A stretch of 64,000 nucleotides of DNA, from assembly GCA_031296405.1 (NCBI GenBank), contig JAVKKH010000001.1:107160-171159 (forward strand), written 5' to 3'. Below the pieces are notes generated by a model. The model was not told the DNA's origin and did no database searches. It saw only the letters and a list, made by a program, of their open reading frames with translations. This stretch comes from Candidatus Tepidifontimicrobium thermophilum. GTDB lineage: Bacteria; Sysuimicrobiota; Sysuimicrobiia; Sysuimicrobiales; Sysuimicrobiaceae. Within the stretch, counting starts at the first letter, position 1, and each line of letters begins with the position of its first letter. A program made the position numbers and the translations under genes. Shown here in pieces: positions 61,084-64,000 of the stretch.

Positions 61084-61580
61084 CTCCCTGACGCCGGCCC
61101 CCGAGCTGCCGGCACGGTGCGGGGCGAGGCCTCCCGTTTGTAGACCAGGATCGTCCGGAAGAACTCGATCACCACCAGGCCGTCCTGGTTGTAGCCCGTG
61201 GTCTTCACCCGGACGATCCCCATGCCGGGACGCGAGCGGGACTCCCGCTTGTCCACCACCTCGCTACGGGCGTACAGGGTGTCGCCCTCGAACACTGGGT
61301 GGGGCAGGCGCACCTGGTCCCATCCCAGGTTCACCGCGTTCTGCGAAAGATCCGCCACCGACAGCCCGGTGACCAGGCTCAGGGTAAAGCAAGAATTCAC
61401 CAGGGGCCGGCCGAACTCCGTGCGGGCTGCATAGCCGGCGTCGAAGTGGATGGGGTTGGTGGCCAGGGTGAGGAGGCTGAACCACACATTGTCCGCCTGG
61501 GTGACCGTGCGTCCCCAGGGGTGGTGGTACACGTCCCCCACCTGGAAGTCCTCGTAGAAGCGGCCCAGCGCGTGCGTCAC
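61080..61580 (-). CDS. MaoC-family (R)-specific enoyl-CoA hydratase/dehydratase
   Basis: About 166 residues, single hot-dog fold. FYEDFQVGDVYHHPWGRTVT and the catalytic region NPIHFDAGYAARTEFGRPLV (Asp and His) are clear. GTG 61580 overlaps the CoA-transferase stop (GTGA). With its neighbours it may hydrate a mesaconyl-CoA-like C5 thioester; this is inferred from gene company only. Confidence 0.9.
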   Translation of the reverse strand: MTHALGRFYEDFQVGDVYHHPWGRTVTQADNVWFSLLTLATNPIHFDAGYAARTEFGRPLVNSCFTLSLVTGLSVADLSQNAVNLGWDQVRLPHPVFEGDTLYARSEVVDKRESRSRPGMGIVRVKTTGYNQDGLVVIEFFRTILVYKREASPRTVPAARGPASGS

Positions 61581-62725
61581 GATTCCACCTCCTCTTCCAG
61601 GCCCAGCTCCCGGAGCACCGCACGGGTATGTTGGCCCAGCTCCGGCACCGGGCCCAGCGTCGGCTCCTCGTCCGGCAGCGCGAACGGTGGCAGCAGGGCC
61701 AGCAGGGGACCCACGGGTGAGGTCACCTGCCGCCAGCGGCTTCGCGCCCGCAGCTGCGGGTGGTCCAGCAGCCCCTGCACCGTCCGCATCTCCGCGTACG
61801 CCACATCCGCGGCCTCTAGCCGCCCCGCCACCTCCTCCGTGGTGTGCTGCTTGAAGACGGCGAGGATCGCCTCCTCCAGCTCGGCGCGGTGCGCCAGGCG
61901 GTCGGGGTTGGTGGCAAAACGGGGATCCTCGGCGAGCTGGGGCTCCTCCAGCACCTGATGGCAGAACCGGGCCCACTCGCGTTCGTTCTGGATGGCCAGG
62001 AAGATCACGCCGTCCCGGGTGGGGAACGGCCCGTAGGGCGCGATGGTGGCGTGGTGGGCGCCCGTTCGGGCTGGGGCCTGCCCGCCGTACGCCGTGTAGT
62101 ACATGGGGTATCCCATCCACTCCGCAAGGGCTTCCAGCAGGGAGACCTCCAGCAGGGCGCCCAGTCCCGTGCGCTCCCGGCGGTACAGGGCCGCGAGGAT
62201 CCCGCTGAACGCGTACATGCCGGCGGCAATGTCCGCCACGGAGATCCCGACCTTCACCGGCTCCTGCGGCGTACCCGTGATGGACATCAGGCCCGACTCC
62301 GCCTGCACCAGCAGGTCGTACGCCCTGCGGTCCCGGTACGGCCCGGTACGGCCGTAGCCGGAGATGCTGCACACCACCAGGTGCGGGTAGCGGCGGTGTA
62401 CCGCCTCGGGCGCGAAGCCCAGCCGGTCCAGGGCGCCGGGGCTCAGGTTCTGCACGAAGACGTCCGCCCGCGCCAGCAGGCGTTCCAGCACCCCCCGGCC
62501 CCGTTCCGTCTTGAGGTCCAACACCACGGACTCTTTCGAGCGGTTCAGCCAGACGAAGTGGCTGGACCAGCCGCGCACCGAGCGATCGTAGCGGCGCGCG
62601 AAGTCGCCCTCCGGCCGCTCCACCTTGATAACCCGGGCCCCCAGGTCCGCCAGCTGTCGGGTGGCGAAGGGGGCGGCCACCGCCTGCTCCAGGCTGACCA
62701 CGGTGATCCCGACAAGCGCGCGCAT
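61577..62725 (-). CDS. Class III CoA-transferase (CaiB/BaiF family)
   Basis: 382 residues. LADLGARVIKVERPEGDFAR, NRSKESVVLDLKTERGRGVL and SISGYGRTGPYRDRRAYDLL (with the likely catalytic Asp) are typical. It ends EEEVES. It starts at the acyl-CoA dehydrogenase stop, overlapping by one base. Possible roles include mesaconyl-CoA C1-C4 transfer or succinyl-CoA:citramalate-type transfer; the sequence alone does not decide. Only moderately similar to the paralogue at 46367. Confidence 0.9.
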   Translation of the reverse strand: MRALVGITVVSLEQAVAAPFATRQLADLGARVIKVERPEGDFARRYDRSVRGWSSHFVWLNRSKESVVLDLKTERGRGVLERLLARADVFVQNLSPGALDRLGFAPEAVHRRYPHLVVCSISGYGRTGPYRDRRAYDLLVQAESGLMSITGTPQEPVKVGISVADIAAGMYAFSGILAALYRRERTGLGALLEVSLLEALAEWMGYPMYYTAYGGQAPARTGAHHATIAPYGPFPTRDGVIFLAIQNEREWARFCHQVLEEPQLAEDPRFATNPDRLAHRAELEEAILAVFKQHTTEEVAGRLEAADVAYAEMRTVQGLLDHPQLRARSRWRQVTSPVGPLLALLPPFALPDEEPTLGPVPELGQHTRAVLRELGLEEEVES

Positions 62726-63882
62726 CAGTAGGACCGGGGCAGGCCCAGCACCTGGTGGGCCAGGTACGCGAGGACCAGGTTGGTGGACACCGGAGCGACC
62801 TGGTACAGACGGGTTTCCCGGAACTTCCGCTCGATGGGGTACTCCCGGGCGAAGCCGTAGCCGCCGAACGTCTGGAGGGCCGCGTTGGCGGCCTCCCAGG
62901 AGGCTTCCGCGGCCAGCAGCTTGGCCATGTTGGCTTCAGGGCCACAGGGCAGGCCCGCGTCGTACAGCTCCGCGGCGCGGAACCGCATCAGGTCCGCGGC
63001 CCGCACCCGCGCGTACGCCTGCGCCAAGGGGAACTGGATGCCCTGGTTCTGCCCGATGGGTCGGCCAAACACCCGGCGCTCTCTCGCGTACGCGGTCGCG
63101 CGGTCCAGAAAGTAGTCCCCGTCACCGATGCACTCCGCCGCGATGAGGATGCGCTCCACGTTCATGCCGTCGAGGATGCACCGGAACCCCTGGCCCTCCT
63201 CCCCGATCCGGTCCTCCAGGGGTACCTCCAGGTCCTCCAGGAACACCTCCGCGGTGGGGTGGTTGATCATGGTGCGGATGGGCCGCACGTGGAGGGTCTT
63301 CCCCAGGTTAGCCCGCAGGTCCACCAGGAACAGGGATAGACCCTCCCCGCGGCGCCGCACTTGCTCGGGAGGGGTCGTGCGGGCCAGCAGCAGCATCAGG
63401 TCGGACTGCTCCACCCGGCTGGTCCACACCTTCTGTCCGGAGATCACGTAGCGGTCTCCGCGTCGGACCGCCGTGGTGCGGATGCTGGGGGTGTCGGAGC
63501 CTGCCTCCGGCTCGGTGACCGCGAAAGCCTGCAGCCGCAGTTCCCCGCGGGCGATGCGGGGTAGGTAACGCTGCTTCTGTTCCGGAGTCCCGTGGCGCAG
63601 GAGGGCTCCCATGACGTACATCTGCGCGTGGCAGGCCGCGGCGTTGCCGCCGGAGCGGTGGACTTCTTCCAGGATCACGGAGGCCTCCGCCACCCCCAAC
63701 CCCGCACCCCCGTACTCGGGTGGGATTAAGGCGGCCAGGTACCCGGCGTCGGTCATGGCCCGGACGAACGCTTCCGGGTACGCACCCTGTTCGTCCAGCT
63801 CCCGCCAGTAGCTGTCGGGGAAGCGGGCGCACAGCTTGCGCACCCCGTCGCGGAGGTCGCGGTACGGGTCAAGACCGGGCAT
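62725..63882 (-). CDS. Acyl-CoA dehydrogenase
   Basis: 385 residues. FAVTEPEAGSDTPSI and ISGQKVWTSRVEQSDLMLLL bind FAD and substrate; QTFGGYGFAREYPIERKFRE is the C-terminal block. After it the usual base-bearing YEGT is replaced by YQVAPVS. A Glu in MNVERILIAAE matches the position used by isovaleryl-CoA and long-chain dehydrogenases, so the enzyme should still be active, likely on a branched substrate. ATG 63882 overlaps the fumarase-type gene by 14 bases. Confidence 0.92.
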   Translation of the reverse strand: MPGLDPYRDLRDGVRKLCARFPDSYWRELDEQGAYPEAFVRAMTDAGYLAALIPPEYGGAGLGVAEASVILEEVHRSGGNAAACHAQMYVMGALLRHGTPEQKQRYLPRIARGELRLQAFAVTEPEAGSDTPSIRTTAVRRGDRYVISGQKVWTSRVEQSDLMLLLARTTPPEQVRRRGEGLSLFLVDLRANLGKTLHVRPIRTMINHPTAEVFLEDLEVPLEDRIGEEGQGFRCILDGMNVERILIAAECIGDGDYFLDRATAYARERRVFGRPIGQNQGIQFPLAQAYARVRAADLMRFRAAELYDAGLPCGPEANMAKLLAAEASWEAANAALQTFGGYGFAREYPIERKFRETRLYQVAPVSTNLVLAYLAHQVLGLPRSY

Positions 63883-64000
63883 ACGACTGCGAGGCGACCG
63901 CGTACAGGTCCCCGCCGTGGGCGTCGTTGACCACCACGGCGGGGAACTCCCGGAACTCCAGCTCCCAGACGGCCTCCGTCCCCAGCTCCTGGTAGGCCGT
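63869..64000 (-). CDS. Class I fumarase/tartrate dehydratase-type beta subunit (partial, C-terminus only)
   Basis: Only the last 43 codons are in the window; the gene continues past 64000. The stretch LGTEAVWELEFREFPAVVVN, then DAHGGDLY, matches the C-terminus of FumB/TtdB-type beta subunits. This family includes fumarases, L-tartrate dehydratases and mesaconases. It is the upstream member of the acyl-CoA operon. Confidence 0.75.
   Translation of the reverse strand, partial: TAYQELGTEAVWELEFREFPAVVVNDAHGGDLYAVASQSYARS

Noticed and set aside
1..64000. Insertion sequences, CRISPR arrays, prophage, integrase or replication origin
   Set aside because: I looked for transposases, repeat-spacer patterns, att-like repeats next to the four tRNAs and DnaA-box clusters and saw none.

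Overview
This 64 kb window comes from a very GC-rich bacterial chromosome. Genes are tightly packed, stop and start codons often overlap (ATGA, GTGA, TTGA), and GTG or TTG starts are common. I see no insertion sequence, phage gene, CRISPR array, rRNA or origin. A nine-gene V/A-type ATPase operon in the Thermus order (G-I-K-E-C-F-A-B-D), a complex I cluster and a DUF881/small-basic-protein pair next to gap-pgk-tpi-secG point to a deep-branching, possibly thermophilic, aerobic heterotroph. A Sysuimicrobiota (CSP1-3)-, Deinococcota- or Bacillota-like lineage would fit, but this is inference. Two ABC substrate-binding proteins have signal peptides without a lipobox cysteine, which argues for a diderm envelope.

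Region 1 (1-9.6 kb): a MacAB-like efflux operon (5' partial), a small lipoprotein, a BsuPI/subtilase-prodomain protein, a YihY-family membrane protein whose 3' end runs antisense through tRNA-Glu, tRNA-Val, an M29 aminopeptidase, pyruvate kinase with a small coupled gene, a membrane protein with a degenerate GGDEF domain, and tRNA-Thr.

Region 2 (9.6-31 kb), core energy metabolism: a strong promoter drives nuoA-H-J-K-L-M-N, which holds only the membrane-arm subunits of complex I. Then come the V/A-ATPase operon, DUF881 and small basic protein, gapA-pgk-tpiA, a chromate-transporter remnant, secG and tRNA-Leu.

Region 3 (31-47.6 kb), a catabolic and transport island: two complete BMP-type ABC transporters flank an FdrA gene and a DUF1116 (YlbE) gene, relatives of the oxamate carbamoyltransferase subunits of E. 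coli allantoin catabolism. A fused AccD-AccA carboxyltransferase, a cyclase-family metal hydrolase and a class III CoA-transferase follow.

Region 4 (47.6-58.1 kb): a DMT exporter, then a lipid/envelope set (YkoP-like protein, polysaccharide deacetylase, MFS transporter, MGDG-synthase-like glycosyltransferase, diacylglycerol kinase-like protein). This set lies downstream of a form II CoxL-type molybdenum hydroxylase (L-G-M-S) coupled to a DUF2877 (YlbF) gene, the third oxamate carbamoyltransferase-type subunit.

Region 5 (58.1-64 kb): an active-looking GAF-GGDEF cyclase, an M3 oligopeptidase, and a minus-strand acyl-CoA operon (class I fumarase-type beta subunit, acyl-CoA dehydrogenase, CoA-transferase, MaoC hydratase) that resembles mesaconate/citramalate-type C5 metabolism.
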